The notes beneath the pieces were generated by a model that worked only from the letters and a program-made list of their open reading frames with translations, did no database searches and was not told where the DNA came from. The position numbers were made by a program, and so were the translations under genes. A stretch of 64,000 bases of DNA from Yersinia aldovae ATCC 35236. Its GTDB lineage: Bacteria > Pseudomonadota > Gammaproteobacteria > Enterobacterales > Enterobacteriaceae. The stretch lies in the NCBI RefSeq assembly GCF_000173735.1, contig NZ_ACCB01000009.1, positions 1 to 64,000 on the forward strand, read 5' to 3'. Shown one piece after another: positions 19,570-30,871 of this stretch (the first letter of the stretch is position 1; each line of letters starts with the position of its first letter).

Positions 19570-20970
19570 ATGGCAAGTATCAGTTCTCTGGGTATCGGTT
19601 CAAATATGGAGTTAGGCACTTTACTGGATAAGTTAAGTGCCTCAGAACAGACTCGTTTAACTCCGCTAACCAGCCAACAGACCAGCTATAAAGGTAAACT
19701 CACCGCTTACGGTGTCTTACAAAGCGCGCTAGCAAAATTAGAAACTGCATCGGCTGCCCTGAAAAAAGCCGATACACTGGCGACCACCTCGGTGGTCAGC
19801 ACGAATACGGCATTTGCAGCGACTACCGGTAGTGGCGCGACGTCAGGGAGTTACACTATCGAAGTAACTAACCTGGCCAAAGCGCAATCACTGCTTTCTA
19901 CTGATGTTCCAAACGTGACAGATAAGCTGGGTAATGGTAACGACAGCCGTACCATAACGATTAAGCAACCCGGTCAAACCAAGCCATTAGAAGTTAAGCT
20001 AACCAGTGAACAGACCTCGTTGACCGGTATTCGCGATGCGATTAATAAGCAAGAAGGTAGCGTTACTGCCAGTATCATGAAAGCGGATGATGACACCTAT
20101 TACCTGGCGTTAACGTCAAAGGAAACAGGCACTAAATCAGAAATGACAGTCAGCGTCAGCGGAGATGACACCCTAAATAATTTGCTCAATTACACACCGA
20201 GCAGTACCGGTGGCAGCGGTGCTATGACACAAAAAGTCAAAGCAGAAGATGCAAAATTAACAGTTAATGGTGTGGCAATTACCCGCCAAAGCAACACCAT
20301 TACTGACGCTCCACAAGGTGTAACTCTAACCTTGAAAGCGGTGACAAAAAAAGATGAACCGGAACAACTGACTATCTCGCGTGACTCCACAGCAACAAAA
20401 GCGGCGATTCAAACGTTCGTAGATTCTTATAACTCACTACAAACAACGTTCGCCTCTTTAACCAAATATACCGCAGTTGAACCGGGTAAAGATCAATCGA
20501 CCAGCAATGGCGCATTGGTCGGGGATGGCACATTACGCAGTATTCAGACCCAGCTAAAAAGTCAGTTAGCCTCTGCGCAAGGGGGTGATGTAAAAACACT
20601 GGCTGCAATGGGAATTACTCAAGATCTTGATGGAAAATTAGTTATTGATTCCAAAAAACTTGATAAAGCGTTGACTGACCAACCTAATAACGTGACTGCA
20701 TTTTTTGTCGGTGACGGTAAAACCACAGGTTTTGCAACTCAAATGGATAATCTGCTCAATACTGCGTTAGATACCACTAAAGGCTCATTAAAAACAGCCA
20801 CAGATGGAATCAATAAATCACTAAAATCATTAGAGAAACAGGTCATCTCGACCACTGACAGCATTAACGCTACCATTGAACGGTATAAAGCACAATTTAC
20901 CCAATTGGATAAATTGGTGAGTTCATTAACCAACACCGGCAATTTCTTAACTCAGCAATTTTCTTCATAA
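19570..20970 (+). CDS. fliD: flagellar filament cap protein FliD (HAP2)
   Basis: Pentameric cap at the filament tip that folds and inserts flagellin; it is itself exported through the growing structure. The 466 residues show the FliD N-terminal domain (SSLGIGSNMELGTLLDKL), a Thr/Ser-rich hypervariable middle, and a C-terminal helical region (TTDSINATIERYKAQFTQLDKLVSSL). The usual end, NTGNFLTQQF, is present. ATG 19570 follows AAGGA by about 8 bases. First gene of fliDST, 10 bases before fliS. Confidence 0.96.
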   Translation: MASISSLGIGSNMELGTLLDKLSASEQTRLTPLTSQQTSYKGKLTAYGVLQSALAKLETASAALKKADTLATTSVVSTNTAFAATTGSGATSGSYTIEVTNLAKAQSLLSTDVPNVTDKLGNGNDSRTITIKQPGQTKPLEVKLTSEQTSLTGIRDAINKQEGSVTASIMKADDDTYYLALTSKETGTKSEMTVSVSGDDTLNNLLNYTPSSTGGSGAMTQKVKAEDAKLTVNGVAITRQSNTITDAPQGVTLTLKAVTKKDEPEQLTISRDSTATKAAIQTFVDSYNSLQTTFASLTKYTAVEPGKDQSTSNGALVGDGTLRSIQTQLKSQLASAQGGDVKTLAAMGITQDLDGKLVIDSKKLDKALTDQPNNVTAFFVGDGKTTGFATQMDNLLNTALDTTKGSLKTATDGINKSLKSLEKQVISTTDSINATIERYKAQFTQLDKLVSSLTNTGNFLTQQFSS

Positions 20971-20980
20971 AGGATAGATC

Positions 20981-21379
20981 ATGTACAACCGATCAGGTGT
21001 CCAGGCTTACGCACAGGTAGGAATGGAAAGTGGCGTAATGAGCGCTAGCCCTCATCAATTGATCGTGATGTTATTCGACGGGGCGCAAAGCGCCCTGGTT
21101 CGTGCACGCATATTGATGAATCAAGGCGATATTCCGGCCAAAGGTGCTGCATTGTCCAAAGCCATTAATATCATTGATAATGGACTGAGCGCAGGGCTGG
21201 ACATGGAAAAAGGTGGTGAATTGGCCGAGAACTTGTCAGCATTGTATGACTATATGACACGGCGCTTACTGTATGCTAACTTGCATAATGACGAACAGGC
21301 TATTAATGAAGTTTCTGTCCTGCTCGAAAACATTGCGGATGCCTGGCGGCAGATCGGCCCAAATTATCAACCTGATTAG
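20981..21379 (+). CDS. fliS: flagellin export chaperone FliS
   Basis: Cytoplasmic chaperone that binds the flagellin C-terminus, prevents premature polymerisation and targets flagellin to FlhA. The 132-residue, mostly helical protein carries the family's [21 protein letters not shown] and [20 protein letters not shown]. An AAGGATAG ribosome site precedes the ATG. Middle gene of fliDST, 11 bases before fliT. Confidence 0.95.
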   Translation: MYNRSGVQAYAQVGMESGVMSASPHQLIVMLFDGAQSALVRARILMNQGDIPAKGAALSKAINIIDNGLSAGLDMEKGGELAENLSALYDYMTRRLLYANLHNDEQAINEVSVLLENIADAWRQIGPNYQPD

Positions 21380-21390
21380 GACCCCATTTA

Positions 21391-21753
21391 ATGGAACGTC
21401 ACCAGCACCTTTTGTCCGAATATCAACAAATCCTGACTTTCAGTGAGCAAATGCTTGCATTGGCAATTGAGGGGAATTGGGATGCGCTGGTTGATCTAGA
21501 AATGACTTATCTCAAAGCTATCGAAGGTGTTGCTAAAACCACCATTTCTTCTTGTTCATCCTCCGTATTGCAAGAGTTGTTACGGGATAAGTTAAAAGCC
21601 ATCTTGGAGAATGAAATGGAAATTAAGCGCCTGTTACAACGCCGCCTGGATGAATTAAGTGAACTGGTAGGACAATCTACCCGGCAGCAGTCGGTAAATA
21701 ATACCTATGGTCAATTCCCTGACCATGCATTACTTTTGGGTGAAACACAGTAG
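21391..21753 (+). CDS. fliT: FliD export chaperone and FlhDC antagonist FliT
   Basis: In Salmonella FliT escorts FliD to the export gate and, once released, inhibits FlhD4C2. The 120-residue helical protein has family features: [15 protein letters not shown] at the N-terminus, an amphipathic C-terminal region and the typical length. Sequence conservation in this family is low; position right after fliS secures the call. No clear terminator follows. Confidence 0.9.
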   Translation: MERHQHLLSEYQQILTFSEQMLALAIEGNWDALVDLEMTYLKAIEGVAKTTISSCSSSVLQELLRDKLKAILENEMEIKRLLQRRLDELSELVGQSTRQQSVNNTYGQFPDHALLLGETQ

Positions 21754-21944
21754 CGACTGGTTATATAAATAGTTACATATGGACGGCTTGTTGAGAACTA
21801 ATTACATGCATTGGCTATTATTCTCACTCCTAATACTTTTTCGCAAGAATAGTCAGTTACGGTAAATTTCCATTAAAATAAGTTGCTAGTCTGCCATTCA
21901 AAGCGTAAAGATATTCTCAGACCAAAACTGTGAAATGAATATCG

Positions 21945-22820
21945 ATGGAACGTACAATTAAATTTTGTCCAGGTGTTGGTAGCTCAGCGCATGTTATTCA
22001 GCACACAGAGCTACTGCTCACTTCAGTTTATGTCGAACAACCGTTGCTCATTATGGTTAACCGTGGACACAAGGTAATCCGCTGGGATAATCAAGAATGC
22101 ATGATTCAGGCAGGTGAGATAGTCGCAGTAAATAGTGGGCAAACTATTAACGTAATTAATAGCTTATCGGATGCTGGCTTATTCTTTAGCCACCAACTTC
22201 GTTGCGACCCGTGTTTGATAGCAACCTTTGCCAACCACCCTGCGTCGGCGGGGCTAGAGCTTATTCCGGGTGTAATGCCGATCCGTAATTTGGCACCCGA
22301 GTTTATTAATACTTTCGGGAATACTTTTAAAGCAATATCAGATAACGGCAATATTCCACCTACAATAATCAGGCATAGAATGCTTGAACTGTTACTTTGG
22401 TTGGCACAACGTGGTGTCAAATTCATATTAAATGAAAGCAATACGCTAAGTGAAAAAGTACGCCGTTGTCTGGCTATTGACCCGCATAAAGTATGGTCAG
22501 CCTCAGAAGTAGCAGAGTATATGGCGATGAGCGAGGTCGTATTACGTCGGAAGCTGGCAGCAGAAAATACATTATTGCGTGATTTGATGATCGACGTACG
22601 AATGACCAGTGCGTTGCGTTTATTACAAGGTACTGATTGGCCCATTTCACTGATTGCCAGCCAGGTGGGTTACGAGAGTTCTTCACGCTTTGCAGAACGT
22701 TTTCGTAAGCGGTTTGGTTTTGCTCCAACCGCTATTCGTGGTCATCACCGCTTACAACCTGCGGATAATGATCCACCACTTGATTCTTATAATGGCTTTT
22801 TCAAGCCTTCATACTCCTGA
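21945..22820 (+). CDS. AraC/XylS-family transcriptional regulator
   Basis: A 291-residue regulator. The C-terminal domain (about 170-270) carries two helix-turn-helix units: SASEVAEYMAMSEVVLRRKL and the AraC signature region ISLIASQVGYESSSRFAERF followed by RKRFGFAPTAIR. The N-terminal part (about 1-150) resembles a cupin-type sensor fold in its beta-rich pattern (VIRWDNQECMIQAGEIVAV), but no ligand can be named. It stands between fliT and a c-di-GMP-type phosphodiesterase gene, 191 bases after fliT and 337 before the next gene, so neither operon is certain. The ribosome site is weak, and the start at 21945 is the first ATG in frame. I do not recognise a named orthologue. Confidence 0.85.
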   Translation: MERTIKFCPGVGSSAHVIQHTELLLTSVYVEQPLLIMVNRGHKVIRWDNQECMIQAGEIVAVNSGQTINVINSLSDAGLFFSHQLRCDPCLIATFANHPASAGLELIPGVMPIRNLAPEFINTFGNTFKAISDNGNIPPTIIRHRMLELLLWLAQRGVKFILNESNTLSEKVRRCLAIDPHKVWSASEVAEYMAMSEVVLRRKLAAENTLLRDLMIDVRMTSALRLLQGTDWPISLIASQVGYESSSRFAERFRKRFGFAPTAIRGHHRLQPADNDPPLDSYNGFFKPSYS

Positions 22821-23157
22821 CACCAAAAAACGGTGGGACCACCTCTGGCCTTGCGCTCGAGAATTTTGACATCCCGACCTGATACTTAAGCATCACATTT
22901 ATTCTTCCGCTCATTATATCCTTTTTAACAACAATATTCTGGACTGCTAAATACTGCTTTTTGATATTTGGCGCATTAAACCTTTATTTTTCTAACGATG
23001 ATTAGGTTTTTCCACCAAAAACAGAACGTTGATATTAAAAAATACTACAAATCAATTAGTTAATCATAAGTTACTGAATATAAGCGCAATATGTCAGTTA
23101 CGCCAGTACCTCCTACTATTAAACAAGAATAAATATTAAACTTCTGGGAAGGTTGTG
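22821..23157. other. AT-rich intergenic region between the AraC regulator and the HD-GYP gene
   Basis: No gene, terminator or recognisable promoter box was found. The stretch is visibly richer in A and T than the flagellar genes around it. It ends in a GGGAAGG ribosome-binding site at 23146-23152 that sets the start of the next gene. Confidence 0.4.
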
Positions 23158-26135
23158 ATGCTAAGTAACCTGTTCGGACTCAAAAACCGCTATCCTTTGC
23201 ATATTCAGATTGCGGCTCTATTTACTTTGCTGATCGTCTCAATCGGCACGGTAATTATTATTTACGGCCACAGTCAACTGACAAAATTGACTGAGATCAG
23301 CACTAATCGTCAGTATCAAAAAACCGGCACAGCGATTGCTGCCGAGTTAGATGCCGTCACCCGCCCAATGATGATGTCGGTAAATATTCTCGCCAGTATG
23401 CAGATAACAGAACTAACCACTCTTGAGCAACGAATGGCTTTTATTAGTAAATTCGTTGAGATTTTAAAGCAGAATAACTACGCCAGCGCTGTGTATAGTG
23501 CTTACATCAATGGTGATATGTTTATGCTACGTCGCCTGACCGACGATAACCGTTTATTATTCCATGCCCCTGACAATGCCGCATGGATGGTGCAAAGCAA
23601 TCGTTTTTTAGACAGTTTGCCAGATAAGCAATTTATTTATCTCACTAGCCAGTTACAGGTTATCTCAGTTATGCCACGAGATAACGACAACTATGATCCG
23701 CGCCGTCGTGATTGGTTTATTTTAGCATCGGCAAGTCCCACACTTATCACTTCTCCTATTTATATATTTAAAGGGACAGGTGAAGCTGGCTTTACTTATA
23801 GCCGCCAGGCGGAGAATAAACAGGCAATTATTGGACTTGATGTTTCTTTGGCTTCACTGTCGCAGTTTTTAGTCAGACAAAATCTCCCCCCCGGCAGCCA
23901 GGCTATTATTATCAACTCTCGTGGTGAGGTTATTGCCAGTCTGCCAAAAACAAAAAATAACGCCAGTTCAGTGGTCAATGAACCAAGTTTAGCCAAGAAA
24001 TCTCCCGTATTACAGGTCTTGTTAGACGCGAAAAATAATATTCCTACAAAAATAGGGTTCCTGCACAAAATAATGCAGCGCTAAGTAACAACAGCAGTAG
24101 CATAATGTTTGAAGCACAAAACCAGCAATGGTTTGGTTCAATCGTCGATATCAACAACAGCAGTAATAAATACCAGTTGGTGATTGCAACCCCAGCAGAC
24201 TACCTCACCGCCGATGCTAACTCTATCCGCAATCACTCCACTTTAATTGCATTTATCCTTTTGCTGCTCAGTTTGCCAATAGTCTGGTATTTTTCACTAA
24301 AAATATCCCAACCTCTTATTCGCCTACGTCAGGATGCTGATGCCATTAGCAATCTGTATTTTGAGGAACGTGAATTAGAACATTCGGTAATTGAAGAGGT
24401 TGATGAACTGCACAAATCAATGTCGAAAATGAAGTCGACACTCAAACAGTTTATTTCAATGGGTAATATGTTGACTGCGGAAAGTAATTTCTTCCGCCAA
24501 ATGCAGGGGCTGCTCAACGAAACAACGGATATCGCCGCCATGACCGGTGGGATTATTTTTCTGGCCGATAAGAATGGGGAAACATTTACACCAACAGCAT
24601 TTCGCTGGGATGGTAAAAATATTCCGGTTTCAACTATGTCCTCGTTGCTGATTGAGGGAGTTAATTCCACCACACTCAAACCGGTCTTAGAAGGCAAAAC
24701 CGTCACTGGAACGCTTAATAAAGACAATATATTCAGCCAATTGCGTGATTTTATACAGCCCTATTTACCGCTGCATTTTGTGGCTGTTCCGATGCAAACA
24801 CACGATGACCAGCTATTAGGCTTCTTACTATTATTCAATCCTTACGAATTGAATGCCGATCGAGAACGCTCAAAAATTCAACTAGTTAATGCTTTGGTAG
24901 GCAGCTTATCCGTATCAGTCGAAGCCCAACGGCTATTGCAAGAGCAGAAAAATCTTCTCAACGCCTTTATAGAACTGATTGCCGGAGCGATTGATGCCAA
25001 GAGTGCCTATACCGGCGGGCACTGCCAACGTGTTCCAGAAATAACAAAAATGCTCGCTCGTGCCGCAGTAAATACCAAAGAGGGGCCTTTTGCCAATTTT
25101 GATTTATCCGAAAATGAGTGGGAGGAGCTGCATACGGCTTGTTGGTTGCATGATTGCGGCAAAATAACCACGCCCGAATTTGTGGTCGATAAATCGACGA
25201 AGCTGGAGTTAATCTATGACAGAATTCATGAAATTCGTATGCGGTTTGAAGTATTAAAACGCGAAAAAGAAATCGAGTTCTTACGTCATTACAGTGCTAC
25301 CGATATACCAGATGCCGCACAAAAAAAACTGAATGATGAATTAAGCCAATTAGATGAGGACTTCTACTTTATCGCTCACTGTAATGTAGGGGGGGAATTT
25401 ATGTCTGATGAGGCAATCGCTCGAATTCAGCAGATTGCGGATTATCATTGGACCAGAACATTAGATGATACGGCTGGTATTTCTGCTGAGGAACGTATGC
25501 GTAAAGCTCGACAACCTGTCCCTATCCTGCCGGTAGAGGAGCCAATGCTGGCAGATAAAGAAGAACACATTATTTACCGTAGCAGTAAAGATAAACGTCC
25601 GGAGTATTATGATTTTAAAGTTCCGGAACCTACGTTCCTCTATAACCGGGGCGAGATCTATAATCTAAGTATTCGACGCGGAACTCTTACCGAGGAAGAT
25701 CGCTACAAGATTAACGAACATATTATGCAAACTATCGTGATGCTAAAAAAACTGCCGTTTCCGCGTACCATGTCTAATGTGCCGGTTATAGCAGGTGGGC
25801 ATCATGAACGTATGGACGGTAAAGGCTATCCCTATCAACTTAACTACAAGCAAATGAGTATTCCCGTCAGAATGATGGCCATCGCCGATGTATTTGAAGC
25901 ACTCACGGCAGCTGACCGCCCTTATAAGCCGGGGAAAATGTTATCTGACGCATTGAATATTATGGTTAATATGGTGAATGAGAATCATCTGGACCGGGAA
26001 CTGTTTATTTTGTTCCTACAATCCGGTATCTGGCATGAATATGCCATCGTGCATTTGCAAGCCGATAAAGTAGATACGATTGATGTTTCTGCCCTATTAC
26101 AGAGGATCGGTCATCAGGATATCTCTTTGCCTTAG
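23158..26135 (+). pseudogene. Cache-HAMP-GAF-HD-GYP putative c-di-GMP phosphodiesterase, frameshifted
   Basis: A membrane sensor whose C-terminal domain would hydrolyse a cyclic dinucleotide. The first frame (23158-24084) encodes a transmembrane segment (about 16-38) and a periplasmic Cache-like domain. The second (methionine 24105, stop 26135) has the end of that domain, a second transmembrane segment (45-66 of the fragment), HAMP, a GAF-like region, then HD-GYP: GGHCQRV, LHDCGKI, HHERMDGKGYP and IADVFEALTAADRPYKPG. A long charged insert separates the HD pair from GYP. The frames join if one A is added to the A5 run at 24048-24052, giving roughly 990 residues. ATG 23158 follows GGAAGG. Split by deletion or by sequencing error. 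Confidence 0.8.
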
Positions 26136-26250
26136 TTTACTCTAACCGCAATAAATGGAGGGTAATAGGCGGTTATTCAGGCTAGGCTGAATGGCGATTT
26201 ATTACTCACAATCAGCTATTACTCGGTCTGATACAAATTGGAGTCAGCGC

Positions 26251-26856
26251 GTGTTTTATATCTATGGTGAAACAGAGATAAATCATCTCAAGCAGCGAGA
26301 CAAGAAAATGGCGGCAGCGATTGAACGGCTAGGGATGATAACGCGCCCGTTATCTCGTGACCTGTTTTCTGCGCTGATAAGAAATATTATTGACCAGCAA
26401 ATCTCGGTCAAAGCCGCGCTAACGGTCAATGCACGCCTGCGAGCACTACTGGGCACGGTAACACCAATGACGGTTGCAGCAACAACAGTGGAAGCTATCC
26501 AGCGTTGTGGCATGACCATGAGAAAGGCCGGTTACATTAAGGGGGCCGCTGATGCTGCGCTTAATGGCTCACTGGATTTATCCTCTATTTCACTGCTATC
26601 TGATGATGAAGTTATTAGCCAGCTTTCACGCCTTGATGGTGTCGGTATCTGGACCGCCGAAATGCTGTTGATCTCCTCACTCGCACGACCCGATGTTGTC
26701 AGTTGGGGGGATTTAGCTATCCGCCGCGGCATGATGAATTTATATCACCACAAAACACTGCCGCGTGAGCGTTTTGAGCGCTATCGCCGCCGCTATGCGC
26801 CTTACGGCACCACCGCATCGCTGTATCTATGGGCGCTGTCGCATGAAACCGTATAA
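26251..26856 (+). CDS. DNA-3-methyladenine glycosylase II family (HhH-GPD) protein
   Basis: Probable base-excision repair enzyme that removes alkylated purines. The 201-residue protein has the HhH-GPD fold hallmarks: LIRNIIDQQISVKAA early, the helix-hairpin-helix LDGVGIWTAEMLL, and the catalytic aspartate in VVSWGDLAIRRGMM. It is shorter than E. coli AlkA and lacks the extra N-terminal domain. The GTG at 26251 is chosen because GGAG lies 7 bases before it; the frame is open back to an ATG at 26191 with poor context. It follows the HD-GYP gene and ends 6 bases from convergent fliE. Nothing suggests a flagellar role. Confidence 0.85.
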   Translation: MFYIYGETEINHLKQRDKKMAAAIERLGMITRPLSRDLFSALIRNIIDQQISVKAALTVNARLRALLGTVTPMTVAATTVEAIQRCGMTMRKAGYIKGAADAALNGSLDLSSISLLSDDEVISQLSRLDGVGIWTAEMLLISSLARPDVVSWGDLAIRRGMMNLYHHKTLPRERFERYRRRYAPYGTTASLYLWALSHETV

Positions 26857-26862
26857 GTCAAT

Positions 26863-27174
26863 TCACACGCCCATATTCATTACTTCTTGATAGGCAGAAA
26901 CCAACTTATTACGCACCTGAATACCGAGTTGCAATGATACTGATGACTTCTGCATATCTACCATCACATCATTCAGGCCAACGCCGGGTACGCCTAGTGT
27001 GAAATTCTGCGCTTGAGTTCGCGCATGTTGCTGATTGTCACTAATTTTGCCAATGGCAGCTTTTAGCTCACTGGCGAAGCCAGCTTCAGCTGGCAGTGTT
27101 TTTACCGAACCTGATGCCTGCAAAGCACTCACCTGCAACTGCTGTAAAACGCCTTCAATACCTTGAACAGACAT
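26863..27174 (-). CDS. fliE: flagellar hook-basal body protein FliE
   Basis: Small rod-base protein that joins the MS ring (FliF) to the proximal rod and is needed early for rod export. The 103-residue length and the C-terminal family block ([20 protein letters not shown], then [17 protein letters not shown]) are typical. It is transcribed alone and divergently from fliF across 283 bases, as in other enterobacteria. Confidence 0.95.
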   Translation of the reverse strand: MSVQGIEGVLQQLQVSALQASGSVKTLPAEAGFASELKAAIGKISDNQQHARTQAQNFTLGVPGVGLNDVMVDMQKSSVSLQLGIQVRNKLVSAYQEVMNMGV

Positions 27175-27457
27175 ACATACCCTCAGAATATTTCAGTCGA
27201 TGACGCCATATCACTTTTTTCAGGATGACACCCTAACACATCATTTTTGTGCTAAAGCGGCTAATTAGACACAAAAATACCGGCTTATTGAGCCATCGAA
27301 TTCATCACTTACAGCAAATAATGGCCTGCCCATAAAAGGGGAGAACAGCTATTGATGTTTTATTGCTCATCGCCACTTGGGAGTCTGCTTTGTTTCGACA
27401 CACTGCTTACATAAAGAATATTAACTCAAACGTTGTTCAGCTTGGCCAAGGACGTGT

Positions 27458-29167
27458 ATGAATGCCTCGATAACTGGCGGTGAAAATCGTGAAAACACCT
27501 TTACGGCGACACTGACACGCCTGCGCGCGAATCCCAAGATCCCGCTGCTGATAGCGGCAGCAGCGGCTGTCGCTATCATTGTTGCATTGATGCTGTGGGC
27601 TAAAAGCCCGGACTACCGTGTCCTTTATAGCAATCTGAGTGACCGTGACGGGGGTGATATTGTCACCCAACTGACACAACTGAATATTCCTTATCGGTTC
27701 GCTGATAATGGCGGAGCATTGTTGGTTCCGGCGGAAAAGGTGCATGAAACCCGCCTGCGTTTGGCACAACAAGGCTTACCGAAAGGCGGCGCGGTTGGTT
27801 TTGAATTGCTGGATCAGGAAAAATTTGGCATCAGCCAATTTAGCGAGCAAATCAACTATCAACGCGCATTAGAAGGCGAATTATCTCGAACCATCGGCAC
27901 CCTTGGCCCAGTGATGAATGTGCGGGTTCATTTGGCGATGCCAAAACCCTCACTGTTTGTCCGTGAACAAAAATCCCCTACGGCATCGGTAACCCTCGCC
28001 CTGCAACCCGGCCGTGCCTTGGATGATGGCCAAATCAATGCCATCGTGTACATGGTTTCCAGCAGCGTAGCGGGGTTGCCGCCAGGTAATGTGACCGTCG
28101 TTGACCAAATGGGCCGTTTACTGACCCAGTCCGATAGCGCAGGCCGTGATTTAAATGCCGCGCAGCTTAAGTTTACCAACGAAGTCGAGAACCGTTTCCA
28201 ACGCCGGATTGAAAACATTCTGGCCCCCATGGTTGGCAACGGTAATGTTCATGCGCAAGTCACCGCTCAAGTTGATTTTGCCAACCGAGAGCAAACCGAC
28301 GAAGAGTACAAACCCAACCAAGATGCCAATCAGGGCGCGGTTCGTTCCCAACAAGTCAGCACCAGCGAACAATTAGGTGGCACAAATGTCGGTGGTGTGC
28401 CGGGAGCCTTATCTAATCAACCGCCAATTGCACCCGTCGCGCCAATTGAAGCGCCTCAGGCGGCTCCTGCGGCGGGGGCAACCGCGAACACAGCCAATAC
28501 CGCTAATCGCCCAGCGACCACGACCGCCGCGAAATCGAGTGCGACCTCAAGCAATAGCCGCCACGATCAAACCACTAACTTTGAAGTCAACCGCACTATC
28601 CGCCACACCCAGCAGCAAGCAGGTATGGTGCAGCGCTTATCGGTGGCCGTGGTGGTCAATTACGGCAGTGATAAAGCCGGTAAACCCATTGCTTTGACCA
28701 AAGATCAACTGGCACAGGTTGAATCTCTGACCCGTGAAGCAATGGGCTTCTCCACAACACGGGGCGACACGTTAAATGTAGTGAATACGCCCTTTAGCGC
28801 ATCCGACGATACCGGTGGTCATTCCCTACCCTTCTGGCAACAGCCGTCATTCTTTGATCAACTGCTGAATGCGGGTCGTTATCTGCTGATTCTACTGGTG
28901 GCGTGGATCTTGTGGCGCAAACTGGTTCGTCCAATGATAGCCAAGAAGCAAGTTGCAGATAATGCCGCGGCATCGGTCAATAACATTGTTCAGACAGCGG
29001 CAGCGTCTGAAACAGCGAAACAGAGTAAAGAAGAGCTGGCCCTGCGTAAGAAAAATCAGCAAAAAGTAAGTGCTGAAGTTCAGGCCCAGCGTATACGCGA
29101 ACTTGCGGATAAAGACCCTCGTGTTGTTGCGCTGGTTATCCGTCAATGGATGAGTAATGACCAATGA
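27458..29167 (+). CDS. fliF: flagellar MS-ring protein FliF
   Basis: Inner-membrane ring protein that houses the export gate and carries the C ring on its cytoplasmic tail. The 569 residues include transmembrane segments at about 29-47 and near 455-475 ([18 protein letters not shown]). The periplasmic ring-building motifs are present, and the C-terminal FliG-binding tail ends [19 protein letters not shown] Pro/Ala/Thr-rich linker occupies about 315-365. Its stop overlaps the fliG start by 4 bases (ATGA). First gene of fliFGHIJK. Confidence 0.96.
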   Translation: MNASITGGENRENTFTATLTRLRANPKIPLLIAAAAAVAIIVALMLWAKSPDYRVLYSNLSDRDGGDIVTQLTQLNIPYRFADNGGALLVPAEKVHETRLRLAQQGLPKGGAVGFELLDQEKFGISQFSEQINYQRALEGELSRTIGTLGPVMNVRVHLAMPKPSLFVREQKSPTASVTLALQPGRALDDGQINAIVYMVSSSVAGLPPGNVTVVDQMGRLLTQSDSAGRDLNAAQLKFTNEVENRFQRRIENILAPMVGNGNVHAQVTAQVDFANREQTDEEYKPNQDANQGAVRSQQVSTSEQLGGTNVGGVPGALSNQPPIAPVAPIEAPQAAPAAGATANTANTANRPATTTAAKSSATSSNSRHDQTTNFEVNRTIRHTQQQAGMVQRLSVAVVVNYGSDKAGKPIALTKDQLAQVESLTREAMGFSTTRGDTLNVVNTPFSASDDTGGHSLPFWQQPSFFDQLLNAGRYLLILLVAWILWRKLVRPMIAKKQVADNAAASVNNIVQTAAASETAKQSKEELALRKKNQQKVSAEVQAQRIRELADKDPRVVALVIRQWMSNDQ

Positions 29168-30156
29168 GCCTGACCGGAACTGAAAAAAGCGCCATCATGC
29201 TAATGACCCTGGGTGAAGACCACGCCGCAGAGGTGTTCAAGCACTTATCCTCGCGCGAAGTGCAGCAACTCAGTACCACTATGGCCAGTATGCGTCAGGT
29301 TTCTCATCAGCAACTGATCGATGTCTTAGCTGAATTTGAAGACGATGCTGAACAATACGCAGCACTGAGTGTTAACGCCAGCGACTACCTGCGCACCGTG
29401 CTGATAAAAGCGCTGGGCGAGGAGCGGGCTTCCAGTTTGCTGGAAGACATTCTCGAATCACGCGAAACCACCAGCGGCATGGAAACCCTCAACTTTATGG
29501 AGCCACAGATGGCGGCTGACCTGATCCGCGACGAACATCCGCAGATCATCGCCACCATTCTGGTTCATCTTAAACGCGCTCAGGCGGCCGATATTCTGGC
29601 GCTGTTCGATGAACGGTTACGCAATGATGTCATGTTGCGTATCGCCACCTTCGGCGGTGTTCAGCCCGCAGCACTGGCTGAATTGACCGAAGTGTTAAAC
29701 AACCTGCTCGATGGTCAGAATCTTAAACGCAGCAAAATGGGCGGTATCCGCACGGCGGCTGAGATTATCAACCTGATGAAAACTCAGCAGGAAGAGACCG
29801 TTATGGATGCTATGCGCGAATACGATGGTGAACTGGCACAGAAAATCATCGACGAAATGTTCCTGTTCGAAAATCTGGTCAGTGTCGACGACCGCAGTAT
29901 TCAGCGTTTACTGCAAGAGATCGACAACGAATCGCTGCTGATTGCCTTGAAAGGTGCCGATCAAGCATTGCGCGAGCGTTTCCTCAGCAATATGTCACTG
30001 CGTGCAGCGGAAATCTTGCGCGACGATTTGGCAACCCGTGGGCCGGTACGTATGTCGCTGGTCGAAAACGAACAGAAAGCCATCTTGCTTATCGTCCGTC
30101 GTCTGGCGGAAAGTGGCGAGATAGTAATTGGTGGTGGCGAGGATATCTATGTCTGA
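29164..30156 (+). CDS. fliG: motor switch protein FliG
   Basis: C-ring rotor protein that contacts the MotA stator and generates torque. The 330 residues have the expected three armadillo-like domains. The [13 protein letters not shown] motif marks the middle domain, and the C-terminal torque helix includes [13 protein letters not shown] and [17 protein letters not shown] with conserved charged residues. It overlaps fliF by 4 bases and fliH by 8, so it is translationally coupled. Confidence 0.96.
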   Translation: MSLTGTEKSAIMLMTLGEDHAAEVFKHLSSREVQQLSTTMASMRQVSHQQLIDVLAEFEDDAEQYAALSVNASDYLRTVLIKALGEERASSLLEDILESRETTSGMETLNFMEPQMAADLIRDEHPQIIATILVHLKRAQAADILALFDERLRNDVMLRIATFGGVQPAALAELTEVLNNLLDGQNLKRSKMGGIRTAAEIINLMKTQQEETVMDAMREYDGELAQKIIDEMFLFENLVSVDDRSIQRLLQEIDNESLLIALKGADQALRERFLSNMSLRAAEILRDDLATRGPVRMSLVENEQKAILLIVRRLAESGEIVIGGGEDIYV

Positions 30157-30871
30157 TGGGATTAACGCCCTGCCCTGGCAACCGTGGTCACTCAACGATT
30201 TTGCCAGCCCATCTGAGACGCCGACACAAATTTCTGCGCCGGACCTCAGTATGTTGTTTACCGATGAGGTGGATGCTAACGCGACTCCCACCGACGTTGA
30301 TGAGCATCAAGTGTTGGTCAATTTGCAACTTGAAGCAGAGAAACAGGGCCGTCAGCAAGGTTTTGCCAAAGGGCTGCAAGAGGGGCTGGATAAAGGCTAC
30401 CAAACCGGTCTGGCCGAAGGCCATCAGCAGGCACTGGCCGATGCTCAGAAAGATTTGGCACCGATGACCGCCCACTGGCAACTCATGGTGGAAGATTTCC
30501 AAAACACCCTTGATGCGCTGGACAGTGTTATCGCCTCACGTTTGATGCAAATGGCGCTGGCGGCAGCGAAGCAGATTCTGGGGCAACCGGCGATTTGTGA
30601 TGGCACGGCGTTGCTAGCGCAAATCCAGCAAATGCTTCAGCAGGAACCCATGTTTGCCGGTAAGCCGCAATTACGGGTGAATCCGAATGATTTAGCCGTG
30701 GTTGAACAACGCTTAGGCTCGACCTTGAGCCTGCATGGCTGGCGCTTATTGGGTGACAGCCAGGTTCATGCGGGCGGCTGCAAAGTCAGTGCTGAGGAAG
30801 GTGACCTGGATGCCAGCCTGGCAACCCGTTGGCATGAACTGTGCCGCTTGGCGGCACCAGGAGAATTATGA
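30149..30871 (+). CDS. fliH: flagellar export ATPase regulator FliH
   Basis: Peripheral stator-like protein that dimerises, binds the FliI N-terminus and tethers it to the C ring through FliN. The 240 residues include a run of GxxxG-like repeats ([20 protein letters not shown]) typical of FliH, and a conserved C-terminal domain. Met 30149 ([13 protein letters not shown]) is the start, 8 bases inside fliG; the frame opens further upstream without support. It overlaps fliI by 4 bases. Confidence 0.95.
   Translation: MSDGINALPWQPWSLNDFASPSETPTQISAPDLSMLFTDEVDANATPTDVDEHQVLVNLQLEAEKQGRQQGFAKGLQEGLDKGYQTGLAEGHQQALADAQKDLAPMTAHWQLMVEDFQNTLDALDSVIASRLMQMALAAAKQILGQPAICDGTALLAQIQQMLQQEPMFAGKPQLRVNPNDLAVVEQRLGSTLSLHGWRLLGDSQVHAGGCKVSAEEGDLDASLATRWHELCRLAAPGEL

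Noticed and set aside
21779-21865. 28-codon hydrophobic open frame between fliT and the AraC gene
   Set aside because: No ribosome-binding site and a chance-level length; no supporting features.
21945-26856. Genomic island or prophage between fliT and fliE
   Set aside because: No integrase, transposase, tRNA or flanking repeats; only a modest AT increase in the intergenic parts.
27175-27457. FlhDC box in the fliE-fliF gap
   Set aside because: Some half-site-like sequence (around 27268-27301) but spacing and the AAATA core do not fit well enough to call.
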